From assembly GCA_030609625.1 (NCBI GenBank), contig JAUWBX010000109.1, positions 1 through 6,739 of the forward strand: DNA of 6,739 bases, in the 5' to 3' direction. A model generated the notes under the pieces. That model was not told where the DNA came from, did not search any database, and saw only the letters and a list, made by a program, of their open reading frames with translations. This DNA comes from Phycisphaerae bacterium (GTDB taxonomy: Bacteria > Planctomycetota > Phycisphaerae > Sedimentisphaerales > Anaerobacaceae). The translations under genes and the position numbers were made by a program. Of the stretch, positions 1-6,248 are shown piece after piece (position 1 is the first letter of the stretch; every line of letters starts with the position of its first letter).

Positions 1-24
1 CCTTCAAAAAAATACAGCTCCACC

Positions 25-64
25 TGTCATTCCCGCGCCACATTTGTCATTCCCGCGCCACATT
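25..64. repeat. Two 20-bp tandem units next to a palindromic element
   Basis: The unit tgtcattcccgcgccacatt occurs exactly twice (25-44 and 45-64). Its first 13 bases occur a third time at 65-77, where they become the left arm of the palindrome. This looks like repeated slippage or partial duplication of the element end, not a CRISPR, since there are no spacers. Confidence 0.85.
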
Positions 65-134
65 TGTCATTCCCGCGAAAGCGGGAATCCAGAAAAACAC
101 AAAGTCTGGATTCCGCATCAAGTGCGGAATGACA
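65..134. repeat. REP/MITE-like 70-bp palindromic intergenic element
   Basis: The outer arms tgtcattcc (65-73) and ggaatgaca (126-134) are exact inverted repeats. Inside are two smaller hairpins: attcccgc/gcgggaat around a GAAA tetraloop (69-88), and attccgca/tgcggaat around TCAAG (110-130). The inner arms at 81-93 and 105-117 are also nearly complementary, so the whole element can fold as one stem or as two. Elements with the core ATTCCCGCGAAAGCGGGAAT are known as dispersed repeats in many bacteria, such as dRS3 in Neisseria. No transposase is present, so any movement would need enzymes from elsewhere. It may also act as a terminator or mRNA-end stabiliser for convergent genes. Confidence 0.82.
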
Positions 135-278
135 AGCCGAAATGTTAACCTAACTTTTTAGAAACAGCAATAGGCTACTATTTTTACCGTACCGTTAGAC
201 AACTTGCCAGTAAAAAGTTTTTGTAACCCCAGTTTCGGAATGGATGGGCAAAAGCTGCGATGAAATCGCTGCTGCAAA
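135..278. other. Intergenic stretch with no recognised feature
   Basis: No open frame with a ribosome site, RNA gene or clear promoter is seen between the palindromic element and the terminator stem. One short stem (257-261 with 265-269) is too weak to interpret. Positions 1-24 are likewise empty. Confidence 0.6.
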
Positions 279-306
279 CCCTGGGCAACCAAACGGTTGC
301 CCAGGG
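279..306 (-). terminator. Likely operon terminator hairpin
   Basis: This is a perfect 12-bp stem (279-290 paired with 295-306, sequence ccctgggcaacc against its complement) with a four-base loop, starting 41 nt after the secretin stop. On the minus strand it is followed by TTTGCAGC, a short U tract, so it resembles a rho-independent terminator with a weak tail. Its GC-rich stem and position after the last gene support the call. The complementary strand has no U tract, so bidirectional use is less likely. Confidence 0.68.
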
Positions 307-347
307 TGCAGAATTAGTACACGTTGAAGAACCTTATCCGTGAAAAA

Positions 348-3300
348 TCACGGTGTTTCCCACGCAAGGCCTTCCATGGTTTCTTCCAATTGCCCACGGA
401 TATTTTCGAGCATTTCCTTTTTCTCTTCTACAGTCTCGGGTACAGTCTCGGGAAGTTCCGCAGTAGGTTCATCTATCACGTGGGGTGTTATGAACACAAG
501 CAGCTCGCTGTTTGTCTGAATGACCGAGTTATGTCGGAACAGACCTCCAATCAAAGGCAAATCGCCGAATAGCGGAAGCTTGCGTTCGACTCTGCTGTCC
601 TTCTGGAACAGAATACCGCCGAGCAAAAGCGTCTGGCCGTCCCGCACTATCATATTAGTCATGGTTTCCATATGGCTCCTAACGGGCTGCTTGTTCACAA
701 GGTCTGTGGTAAGCTGGGAAATCAGGAGTTTGACAGCCATATCGACGTTATCTTCGGGGGTAATACTCGGTCGGGCCCGCAGTTCCATACCTACCTTGTC
801 GAACTGAACATTCTGGGTAGTGGTATTTTGGGTGATTGACTCGCTGCTCTGGAATGCAACTTCGCTGCCCTTGAAGAAACTTGCTTCTTCATTGTCCTTT
901 GTCCAGAGTGTCTGCTGATTCATAATCTTGGCGTCGGTTGTCTTTTCGAGGAAATCAATCAAGGCGTAAACATCTGTTCCAACGCCGAACACTGACCCTG
1001 ACCCTGTGGCTCCAATTGGTGTTGGTGTTATAGCAGTAGGTGCTATTGTACCCGAAATTGAGCCATGAGTTCCAATATTTGTAAGATTGCCCAGCACCGT
1101 AAGTGCATTTTCGCCTATTGAGCCGAAGGCAGCAGGATTCGTTGCCAACTGGACACCGAGAGAAGTTACTTTGCTGTGCTCAATCTCCACAATAATCGCC
1201 TCTATCATCACCTGCTTGCCCGGCACGTCCAGTTGTTCGATCAGTCCTTCTATCTCGTCCATGAACTCCGGTGGAGCGAGGACCATAATCGACTTGGTAT
1301 GCGGCTCCGGCACGAAGCGAATCCTGCCAATAACGTTGCTTATCGGCCGCTCTGTATCGATACCGCTGCGAGCACCTGACCCGGACCAGGGCGGCGTATA
1401 AGTGCTGTCCTCCGACTGGCCAGCACTTTGGTTTTGGTTGGCGTTACTGCTGCCGCCGTCACCTGAATCATCCATCGCCGACTCTGCGCTCAGTCCCTGG
1501 GCAGTCAGTCGAATCCTGGCTGTTTGGCCCGCTTCGACGAACATCGCATTTAAACGTTCACTCAGGTCTTCGGGGTCTGCGTACTTGAGCTCTATAACGT
1601 TGGGAATCTCGCCCATCTCCTCTCTGTCAAGGTCAAGTATCAACTGCTCAATGACATCGTATGCCTCGGGAATCTTGCTTATTACGATTATCTTCTTCGT
1701 CCCCGGCACTTCCTCAAAGGTCAATTGGCCATAGAGCGGCCCGATAATTTTTGCCTTTTCCCCAGTACCTCCGCCAAATAAAATATCGAAGATACTCATA
1801 CCTCCGCCACCTTCTTCGGTAAAAAGCGTCTTTAGCAGCTCGACCATCTGCACCGGGTCGGAGTTATGCAGCTCAATTATCCTCGGCTTGAGCTTCTCCA
1901 CATCCAGCGGAATATCCCACTCCTTTATCTGGTCAGCAATTTTAAGCATATTATCAGGCGAGGCAATCACCGTTACCTGTCCTATCGTCGGAAATGATAT
2001 TACTTTTACCGTATCTATATCACTTTGTCCGCTTCTGCCGGCCCCGTATCTATAATAGTTGTAACTGGCCGAACTGCCGGTAGGGGCTGTATCACCATAG
2101 AGTTCGTCTATATTTTCCTTAATCTGGTCGGGGTCGGCATATTTCAGTTCAAAAACCCTTGTGTCAAACTCACCAGGAGGAACGTCCACTTCCATAATAA
2201 GTTTCTTAACCATTTCGCGTATATCCGCCCTGCCGAAGATGACAATCTGTTTTGCCTGCTCTAACGGCTGAATAAGAACGCTCGCCTGCAATTCTGAGCC
2301 CGGCATCTGCTGCAGCGCCTCGTTAAGACGGTCCGCCACCTCTTCGACATCGGCATACGTGATTGAAATTGTTTCGTATTCTGCTTTGACCGGTTCCTCG
2401 TGGTCAAGTTTTTCTACCCACTCGCCAATCCGCTTCATATCTTCGGCCGACGCCCTTGCGATAATCCACCTGCGCTTCGGTTCCGGGATAAGTACAACCG
2501 GCTGTTGGCTTGGCCCAATCATAACCGATGATGAGCCGGACCTGGAACCACCTCTACTGCTCGTACGACTTGACGAATAACTGGTCCGGCTATAAGCGCT
2601 TCGGCCGGAACTGCTTCGACCAAGACTCCTTGAGCTGGTGCCGGTATCACCGGTTATAAGCATCCTCAATAACTGGACAATCTCCGATGGGTCGCCGTAA
2701 CGAATCTCAAAAATCTCTGTAACGGTCCCCTCAGCTTCGGGCACATCAAACTCTCCAATAATTATCTCGATTCGCAGCAGATTCTCGACCGTGTCCATCA
2801 CTAACAGCTTGCCCGTGCTTTCATCAGCGCTTACATAGCCGGTATCGCTAAGCAAAGGCCCCACAATCTGGGCCATCTGCGAAGGACTGTAGTTTTCTAA
2901 CTTAAAGAACTTTTGAACTATCTGATTTTTATTTTCAATTTTTGCAAGAGGTTGATCAATAAACAGTGTAGGCACAGCCCTGTCGAGTTTCTCAATCCAC
3001 TCGGAAATCTGCTTTAAATCTTCAGCCGTTGCTTTTGCGATAATCCAGTTGTACGTCGGCTCCGCGATAAGAATAGCCGGCGTCCGGCTGGTTCCGACCG
3101 TAACCGATGTCGCCGTACCACCTGTGCTTTTACTTTTAGATGATGAGCTACTCGGTCTTGACGGAGGCCAGGGCCCACGGCCACGGTCTCGACTGGGGCC
3201 TCTCACACTGCTGCTACTGCCGTCACCTAACAGTGTCTGAAGCAGCTCGACAATCTCAGCAGGGTCACCGTGACGAATTTCGAATATCTCTGTGATGATT

Positions 3301-4181
3301 TCATCAACTTCGACCACGTCAAACTGCTTGATAATCAGGCTAATGCGCATCAGACTTTTAACTGTATCAATTACAAACAAACTGCCCGTGCCTTCATCAG
3401 CGCTTACATAGCCGTACTCGCCTATCAACGGCAGAATAATCTGGCCCATCTGCGATGGACTGTAGTTCTTCAGCTTAAAGAACTTTTGAACTACCTGGTC
3501 TTTATTTTCAATCATCGCAAGAGGATAATCATCCGTTATCGTGGGAACCTCGCCAAGTCTTGCCGCATCCGTATAGGGTTTGAGAAAAATCGTGCCATCG
3601 GTCTGTTCGGCAATGTAGCCTTTCATCCGCAGCGCACTATATATCTTTGAAATAGCTTTGCTTCTTGGCAGCTTCTCCGGCGCGTATATAGTTATTCTCT
3701 GTTTCATCGCCTCATCGGTGGGAATAATCACCTTGCCTGTCCATTCTGCGAGCTTCGCAATAATGGTTTTCATCTCCACATTTTTGAGATTCACGATTTC
3801 CATCGGCTCGTTTGGCTCAACAGGCTCATTCGGCTCGGTAATGACAACTGCTCTTCTTGGCCTACCAACATCATCTGGCCCCCTTGAATCACCAACGGCA
3901 GTTAATCTTATCGGCTCCCCAACGCCAACGGCAGCTACTCTTCGGGGCTCGTTAACATCCGTTAATCTTCCGGGTTCGTTAACATCAGAGGCCACCGCAG
4001 GCTCGTTTGCATCACCTAACTTTTGAACTTCTTTGGGCTGCTCAGGTTCAACAGCTACTTTTGGGGTTTCAGATGGCTTTCCCGTTTGCTCAGGCACCGG
4101 CGGGTAAAAACCAACCCTCCAGATAATAAGAACCGATGCAATACCAACTACTATCGATATTATTAATTTTGACCGTTCCAT
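348..4181 (-). CDS. Giant secretin (GspD/PilQ family) with an expanded N1 ring array
   Basis: This is an outer-membrane secretin, the multimeric gated channel of type II secretion or type IV pilus machines. Counting from the ATG at 4181 it has 1277 residues; typical GspD or PilQ proteins have about 600-800. A hydrophobic segment lies at about 6-26, without a clear cleavage site or lipobox. A Pro/Glu/Asn-rich linker with repeated NEP motifs follows (about 28-127). Next come an N0/STN-type domain (about 127-205) and about eight N1-like modules (about 218-291, 293-401, 409-482, 486-594, 598-668, 670-758, 764-854, 858-987). The C-terminal secretin domain (about 989-1237) carries the family signature GDLPLIGGLFR and ends in LLVFITPHVID. 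A Glu-rich, probably helical tail (about 1238-1277) could be a pilotin-binding region, but that is a guess. GspD normally has N0-N3. An in-frame GTG at 4190 would add three residues, but it lies inside the Shine-Dalgarno sequence. This is the last gene of the operon and a terminator-like stem follows it. The family call is secure; GspD versus PilQ is open. Confidence 0.96.
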   Translation of the reverse strand: MERSKLIISIVVGIASVLIIWRVGFYPPVPEQTGKPSETPKVAVEPEQPKEVQKLGDANEPAVASDVNEPGRLTDVNEPRRVAAVGVGEPIRLTAVGDSRGPDDVGRPRRAVVITEPNEPVEPNEPMEIVNLKNVEMKTIIAKLAEWTGKVIIPTDEAMKQRITIYAPEKLPRSKAISKIYSALRMKGYIAEQTDGTIFLKPYTDAARLGEVPTITDDYPLAMIENKDQVVQKFFKLKNYSPSQMGQIILPLIGEYGYVSADEGTGSLFVIDTVKSLMRISLIIKQFDVVEVDEIITEIFEIRHGDPAEIVELLQTLLGDGSSSSVRGPSRDRGRGPWPPSRPSSSSSKSKSTGGTATSVTVGTSRTPAILIAEPTYNWIIAKATAEDLKQISEWIEKLDRAVPTLFIDQPLAKIENKNQIVQKFFKLENYSPSQMAQIVGPLLSDTGYVSADESTGKLLVMDTVENLLRIEIIIGEFDVPEAEGTVTEIFEIRYGDPSEIVQLLRMLITGDTGTSSRSLGRSSSGRSAYSRTSYSSSRTSSRGGSRSGSSSVMIGPSQQPVVLIPEPKRRWIIARASAEDMKRIGEWVEKLDHEEPVKAEYETISITYADVEEVADRLNEALQQMPGSELQASVLIQPLEQAKQIVIFGRADIREMVKKLIMEVDVPPGEFDTRVFELKYADPDQIKENIDELYGDTAPTGSSASYNYYRYGAGRSGQSDIDTVKVISFPTIGQVTVIASPDNMLKIADQIKEWDIPLDVEKLKPRIIELHNSDPVQMVELLKTLFTEEGGGGMSIFDILFGGGTGEKAKIIGPLYGQLTFEEVPGTKKIIVISKIPEAYDVIEQLILDLDREEMGEIPNVIELKYADPEDLSERLNAMFVEAGQTARIRLTAQGLSAESAMDDSGDGGSSNANQNQSAGQSEDSTYTPPWSGSGARSGIDTERPISNVIGRIRFVPEPHTKSIMVLAPPEFMDEIEGLIEQLDVPGKQVMIEAIIVEIEHSKVTSLGVQLATNPAAFGSIGENALTVLGNLTNIGTHGSISGTIAPTAITPTPIGATGSGSVFGVGTDVYALIDFLEKTTDAKIMNQQTLWTKDNEEASFFKGSEVAFQSSESITQNTTTQNVQFDKVGMELRARPSITPEDNVDMAVKLLISQLTTDLVNKQPVRSHMETMTNMIVRDGQTLLLGGILFQKDSRVERKLPLFGDLPLIGGLFRHNSVIQTNSELLVFITPHVIDEPTAELPETVPETVEEKKEMLENIRGQLEETMEGLAWETP
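2400..2957 (-). repeat. Secretin ring module, second copy of an internal duplication
   Basis: This encodes about residues 409-594 of the secretin, beginning PLAKIENKNQIVQKFFKL and ending near EWVEKLDHE. It is the partner of the copy at 2979-3530. The Ser/Arg/Gly-rich loop inside its second half differs in length and sequence from the first copy, while the folded parts agree. Confidence 0.9.
2979..3530 (-). repeat. Secretin ring module, first copy of an internal duplication
   Basis: This encodes about residues 218-401 of the secretin (ATG numbering): two N1-like domains beginning PLAMIENKDQVVQKFFKL and ending near EWIEKLDRA. It aligns with the next 190 residues. Roughly two thirds of the first hundred positions are identical by eye, including KNYSPSQM/ENYSPSQM, GYVSADE, DTV and EIFEIR-GDP. 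DNA similarity is also visible, for example around aacttttgaacta. Confidence 0.9.
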
Positions 4182-4187
4182 TTTATT

Positions 4188-4193
4188 CACCTC
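4188..4193 (-). promoter_or_regulatory. Ribosome binding site that fixes the secretin start
   Basis: On the minus strand GAGGTG is followed by AATAAA and then ATG at 4181, an ideal six-base spacing. The GTG that begins the longest open frame (4190) is the end of this site, so it is unlikely to be the start codon. The upstream neighbour has an almost identical site in front of its own ATG. Confidence 0.85.
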
Positions 4194-4196
4194 AAT

Positions 4197-4802
4197 CTAA
4201 TTATTTTCTTGCCGTCTGCCACCTGGCCGACGTCTGCCGCCTTCTTCTCCATTACCTTGTGGTCGCCTTCCGCCAAATCTTTCACGCATTTGTGCTCTGT
4301 ATGCTTCCCTTTCTTCCTCAGACATGTTCTCGAATCGTTCCCTCATTTGCCTTCTTTCCTCTTCCATTTTCGCTCTCTCTTCTTCAGACATGTTTTCAAG
4401 TCTTCCCCTCATCCCGCCTTCTCGCTGTCTGCCGCCGAATCTTTCACGCATCTGAGCCATAGCCTCTTGCCTTTCCTCCTCAGACATACCTTCAAATCGC
4501 TCCCCCATCCTCGCCATTCTTTCCCCTCCTGCTCCGGCTCCCCCTTCGGGAGAAAAATTGCGAGGCCTTTCGGCGCCTCCGGGGCGGGATATAGGCCTTC
4601 TCTGGGCCAGCTCGCTTACAAGTTGATCCGTCGCATCTGGCATTTGAACCTCACTGCTTGTCTCAGGTTCAATGTCTGCTTTGGATTCAACTTTGGCATA
4701 CTGGAACCTGACTTCTCTGATGCAAATGCCGATTACAAAGGAAGCAAAAAGCACCGCAGTCCAAACTATTACAAATATTAATGTTGTTCCTGAACGTTTC
4801 AT
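4197..4802 (-). CDS. Membrane-anchored protein with Arg/Glu-rich helical repeats, function unknown
   Basis: I do not recognise a family that gives a function. The 201-residue protein has a Lys/Arg start, one hydrophobic segment (about 7-28, containing FVIVWTAVLFASFVIGICI), a short acidic linker, and then a very charged region. From about 98 to 180 there are three copies of a helical repeat of the form M-R-E-R-F-x-N-M-S-E-E-E-R, two of which end in MRERFGGR. The C-terminus is Gly/Arg-rich (GGRRRPGGRRQENN). The topology is most likely one inner-membrane anchor with the repeats outside the cytoplasm. The same repeat and the same Gly/Arg tail occur in the C-terminal part of the PilP/GspC-like gene just upstream, so the two proteins are probably paralogous in this region and may bind each other. 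It sits where pilMNOPQ operons have nothing between P and Q. Similar NMSEEER repeats occur in many uncharacterised bacterial proteins and resemble helical periplasmic proteins, but no catalytic residues are visible. The ATG at 4802 has an ideal Shine-Dalgarno sequence. Confidence 0.85.
   Translation of the reverse strand: MKRSGTTLIFVIVWTAVLFASFVIGICIREVRFQYAKVESKADIEPETSSEVQMPDATDQLVSELAQRRPISRPGGAERPRNFSPEGGAGAGGERMARMGERFEGMSEEERQEAMAQMRERFGGRQREGGMRGRLENMSEEERAKMEEERRQMRERFENMSEEEREAYRAQMRERFGGRRPQGNGEEGGRRRPGGRRQENN
4262..4512 (-). repeat. Three helical-repeat units in the unknown protein
   Basis: These encode residues 97-180 with three RERF/RGRL-x-x-M-S-E-E-E-R units, of which the first and third end in MRERFGGR. 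The DNA at 4271-4291 is identical over 21 bases to 4946-4966 in the upstream gene, and 4436-4451 is close to both, so the units are related at the nucleotide level. Confidence 0.85.
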
Positions 4803-4808
4803 TTTATT

Positions 4809-4814
4809 TACCTC
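4809..4814 (-). promoter_or_regulatory. Ribosome binding site of the helical-repeat protein
   Basis: GAGGTA, six bases of spacer (AATAAA), then ATG at 4802 on the minus strand. The 15 bases from GAGG to ATG differ from those before the secretin gene at a single position, so the two genes are probably translated with similar efficiency. Confidence 0.85.
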
Positions 4815-4832
4815 ACTTAAATCATTTTATCA

Positions 4833-5690
4833 TTATCTACCGCCACGTCGTCCGCCACCTGAGCGTCGTTCGCCGCCTGACGGCCGTTCGCCGCCTGACG
4901 ATCGTCCGCCGCCTGACGGCCGTCCACCGCCTGGTGGTCGTCCACCGCCAAATCTTTCACGCATTTCGGCTCTGAACTTTTCCCTTTCCGCCTCAGACAT
5001 ATTCATATATCTTTCTCTTCTTTCCTGCATTTCGGCCCTTAATCTGTCCCTTTCGGCCTCAGGCATATTCTGGAATCTTTCCCTCATTCCCTCCATGCCT
5101 CCACCCATGCCTCCACGGCCGGGCCCTCTTCCGCCTTCAGGCCTGACCATTGGTCTTCCCTCCGACTGAATTGTAACCATCTGGGCGCTTCCTCCTCCAG
5201 GCCCACCACTACTGGCTGTCGCTCTTGAACCCCTTGGTCCGCCCGGCTGCGAAGAACCTTTTGAATCGATAGGGGCAAAGGTTTTTCCCTTGCCGTCCCA
5301 TTCGATAGTAACTTCGGTAGGTCCGATTGCCACAATTTTCGCATCTCCCACCTTATCACCGACTTTATACCACTTGTCCTTTATCAGCACCTCATTACCA
5401 AATATACCCCAGACCTCTTTTACCGGATGCTGTTTCGGCGGAGGCGGCGCAAACAAATTGTTCTTTTTCAACTCATTAGCGAGCGCCTTGTATTTCGCAA
5501 AATACTTGTCCATATCATTGGCATCCGTGTTGTTTTGCGCAACAGCCTTCTTCACTAAAAGTTCTGCTTTGGCTGGGGCCGTAAAAAAGCCCGTTAACTT
5601 AACCAAAATCAAAACCGCCAAAAACGCTGAAACACCAAGCAGTACAACTGAAACCAATTCTTTCTTTTCTTTCAGATAATCAAGTTTCAT
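4833..5690 (-). CDS. PilP/GspC-like inner-membrane linker protein with repeat-rich tail
   Basis: This is probably the inner-membrane protein that connects the assembly platform to the secretin. It has 285 residues: a cytoplasmic stub rich in Lys/Glu (1-11), a transmembrane segment (about 12-36), a helical linker with the LFAPPPP proline run (about 79-85), and a small beta domain (about 88-142, from VKEVWGIFGNEVLI through the WYKVGDKVGDAKIVAIGP stretch to TFAPID). That layout matches the homology region of GspC and the periplasmic domain of PilP, which bind secretin N0. The second half is unusual for the family: Gly/Ser/Arg low complexity (143-199), two helical repeats of the MRERFxNM type (about 201-248), and a run of SGGxRx hexapeptides (about 249-285) encoded by an 18-nt tandem repeat. 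The stop of the PilO-like gene lies 12 nt upstream. The ribosome site is weak, perhaps GAAAG seven nt before the ATG, so translation may be coupled. The assignment rests on layout and gene order; sequence similarity to known PilP or GspC is weak by eye. Confidence 0.75.
   Translation of the reverse strand: MKLDYLKEKKELVSVVLLGVSAFLAVLILVKLTGFFTAPAKAELLVKKAVAQNNTDANDMDKYFAKYKALANELKKNNLFAPPPPKQHPVKEVWGIFGNEVLIKDKWYKVGDKVGDAKIVAIGPTEVTIEWDGKGKTFAPIDSKGSSQPGGPRGSRATASSGGPGGGSAQMVTIQSEGRPMVRPEGGRGPGRGGMGGGMEGMRERFQNMPEAERDRLRAEMQERRERYMNMSEAEREKFRAEMRERFGGGRPPGGGRPSGGGRSSGGERPSGGERRSGGGRRGGR
4846..4953 (-). repeat. Six 18-nt tandem units in the PilP/GspC-like tail
   Basis: The units start at 4846, 4864, 4882, 4900, 4918 and 4936. 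Each resembles ggccgtccgccgcctgac on the plus strand and encodes a hexapeptide of the SGGxRx type on the minus strand. The period is a multiple of three, so changes in copy number keep the frame. Confidence 0.9.
4941..5090 (-). repeat. Two helical-repeat units in the PilP/GspC-like tail
   Basis: These encode about residues 201-250: MRERFQNMPEAERDRLRAEM, then RERYMNMSEAEREKFRAEM and a closing RERFGGGRP. Spacing and closing motif match the repeats of the next gene downstream. Confidence 0.85.
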
Positions 5691-5702
5691 AATTTAGCTT
5701 TC

Positions 5703-6221
5703 TTACCTAATAAATGTTGATACTGTCAGGTCCAGGTCAACATCCTGGGGCTTTTTCTTATCGATTCTCATTCGCAGCTCTTCGACTCCAACCAGATAAG
5801 GATTCTCTTTCAGGTTGGCAAGCAAATCGAGCACCTGGGTTAACCTGCACTTAGCGCTGCATTTCATACGCAGCAATCTATACCCGGCCTGTCCTGATTT
5901 CCCGATAGAGACAACCTGCAAAGGCTGATTTTTTATTCCCGCCTTCTTTAATTGTTCGCTAAGTTTATCTATAAACAGGAACTTCTGTGTTTCTTCCTCC
6001 TGTGGCATCTCGAACACAGGCACAATTGACATCAAGCCTGCTCGCTTGGCCTTGTCCACATCGATAAGCTCTAACTTATCTTCCAATAGGGCAAGTGATG
6101 CTCTTGCCTCTTTCCAGCGGTCAAGCCATTTGGATGCAAACCAAAACACCAGGATAGCTGCTGCGCACACAGCACCAATTTTCAATATCCGTATGTCTCT
6201 TTGATTTAATTTTTCTATCAT
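5703..6221 (-). CDS. PilO/GspM-like assembly platform protein
   Basis: This is a small bitopic inner-membrane protein of 172 residues, close in size to GspM and PilO. It has a charged cytoplasmic stub (MIEKLNQRDIRILK, 1-14), a transmembrane helix at about 15-32 (IGAVCAAAILVFWFA), a short coiled-coil-like segment (about 33-60, WLDRWKEARASLALLEDKLE), and an alpha/beta domain (about 75-172). The domain has the pattern helix (FLFIDKLSEQLKKAGI), strand, helix (LTQVLDLLANLKENP), strand, as in the ferredoxin-like fold of PilO and GspM. In known systems this protein pairs with PilN/GspL and supports the inner-membrane platform. An in-frame TTG at 6230 would add three residues, but it directly touches the AAGGT ribosome site. 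The ATG at 6221 has that site 9 nt upstream and is the better start. The gene lies 27 nt after its PilN-like neighbour. Sequence conservation in this family is low, so the call depends on topology, size and position. Confidence 0.72.
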   Translation of the reverse strand: MIEKLNQRDIRILKIGAVCAAAILVFWFASKWLDRWKEARASLALLEDKLELIDVDKAKRAGLMSIVPVFEMPQEEETQKFLFIDKLSEQLKKAGIKNQPLQVVSIGKSGQAGYRLLRMKCSAKCRLTQVLDLLANLKENPYLVGVEELRMRIDKKKPQDVDLDLTVSTFIR

Positions 6222-6230
6222 AGCTTTCAA

Positions 6231-6236
6231 ACCTTT
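6231..6236 (-). promoter_or_regulatory. Ribosome binding site that fixes the PilO-like start
   Basis: AAAGGT on the minus strand lies 9 nt before the ATG at 6221 and directly next to a TTG at 6230. The spacing favours the ATG and argues against the TTG that opens the longer frame. Confidence 0.7.
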
Positions 6237-6248
6237 TACACGAGTTCT

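Noticed and set aside
25..77. CRISPR-like array
   Set aside because: The 20-bp units abut without spacers and grade into a palindromic element.
338..353. Six-bp stem over the secretin stop codon as the terminator
   Set aside because: The stem is short, includes the stop codon and has no U tract after it on the minus strand. The 12-bp stem at 279-306 is a better candidate.
429..452. 12-bp tandem duplication in the secretin tail
   Set aside because: It is real (it encodes PETV twice) but short, and has no evident consequence beyond lengthening an acidic tail.
4182..4190. GTG start giving a 1280-residue secretin
   Set aside because: The GTG is the last part of the GAGGTG ribosome site. The ATG three codons later has ideal spacing.
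4209..4781. 190-residue open frame on the plus strand
   Set aside because: It lies fully opposite the helical-repeat gene. Its Ser/Phe/His/Pro-rich product reflects the reverse complement of Arg/Glu-rich repeats, and no ribosome site is seen.
4672..5169. 165-residue Pro/Arg-rich open frame on the plus strand
   Set aside because: It is a shadow of the Gly/Arg-rich tail of the PilP/GspC-like gene, and the regular PPPDGR pattern comes from the 18-nt repeat.
5084..5359. 91-residue open frame on the minus strand
   Set aside because: It overlaps the PilP/GspC-like gene in another frame. That gene has a clear domain layout, and this product resembles nothing.
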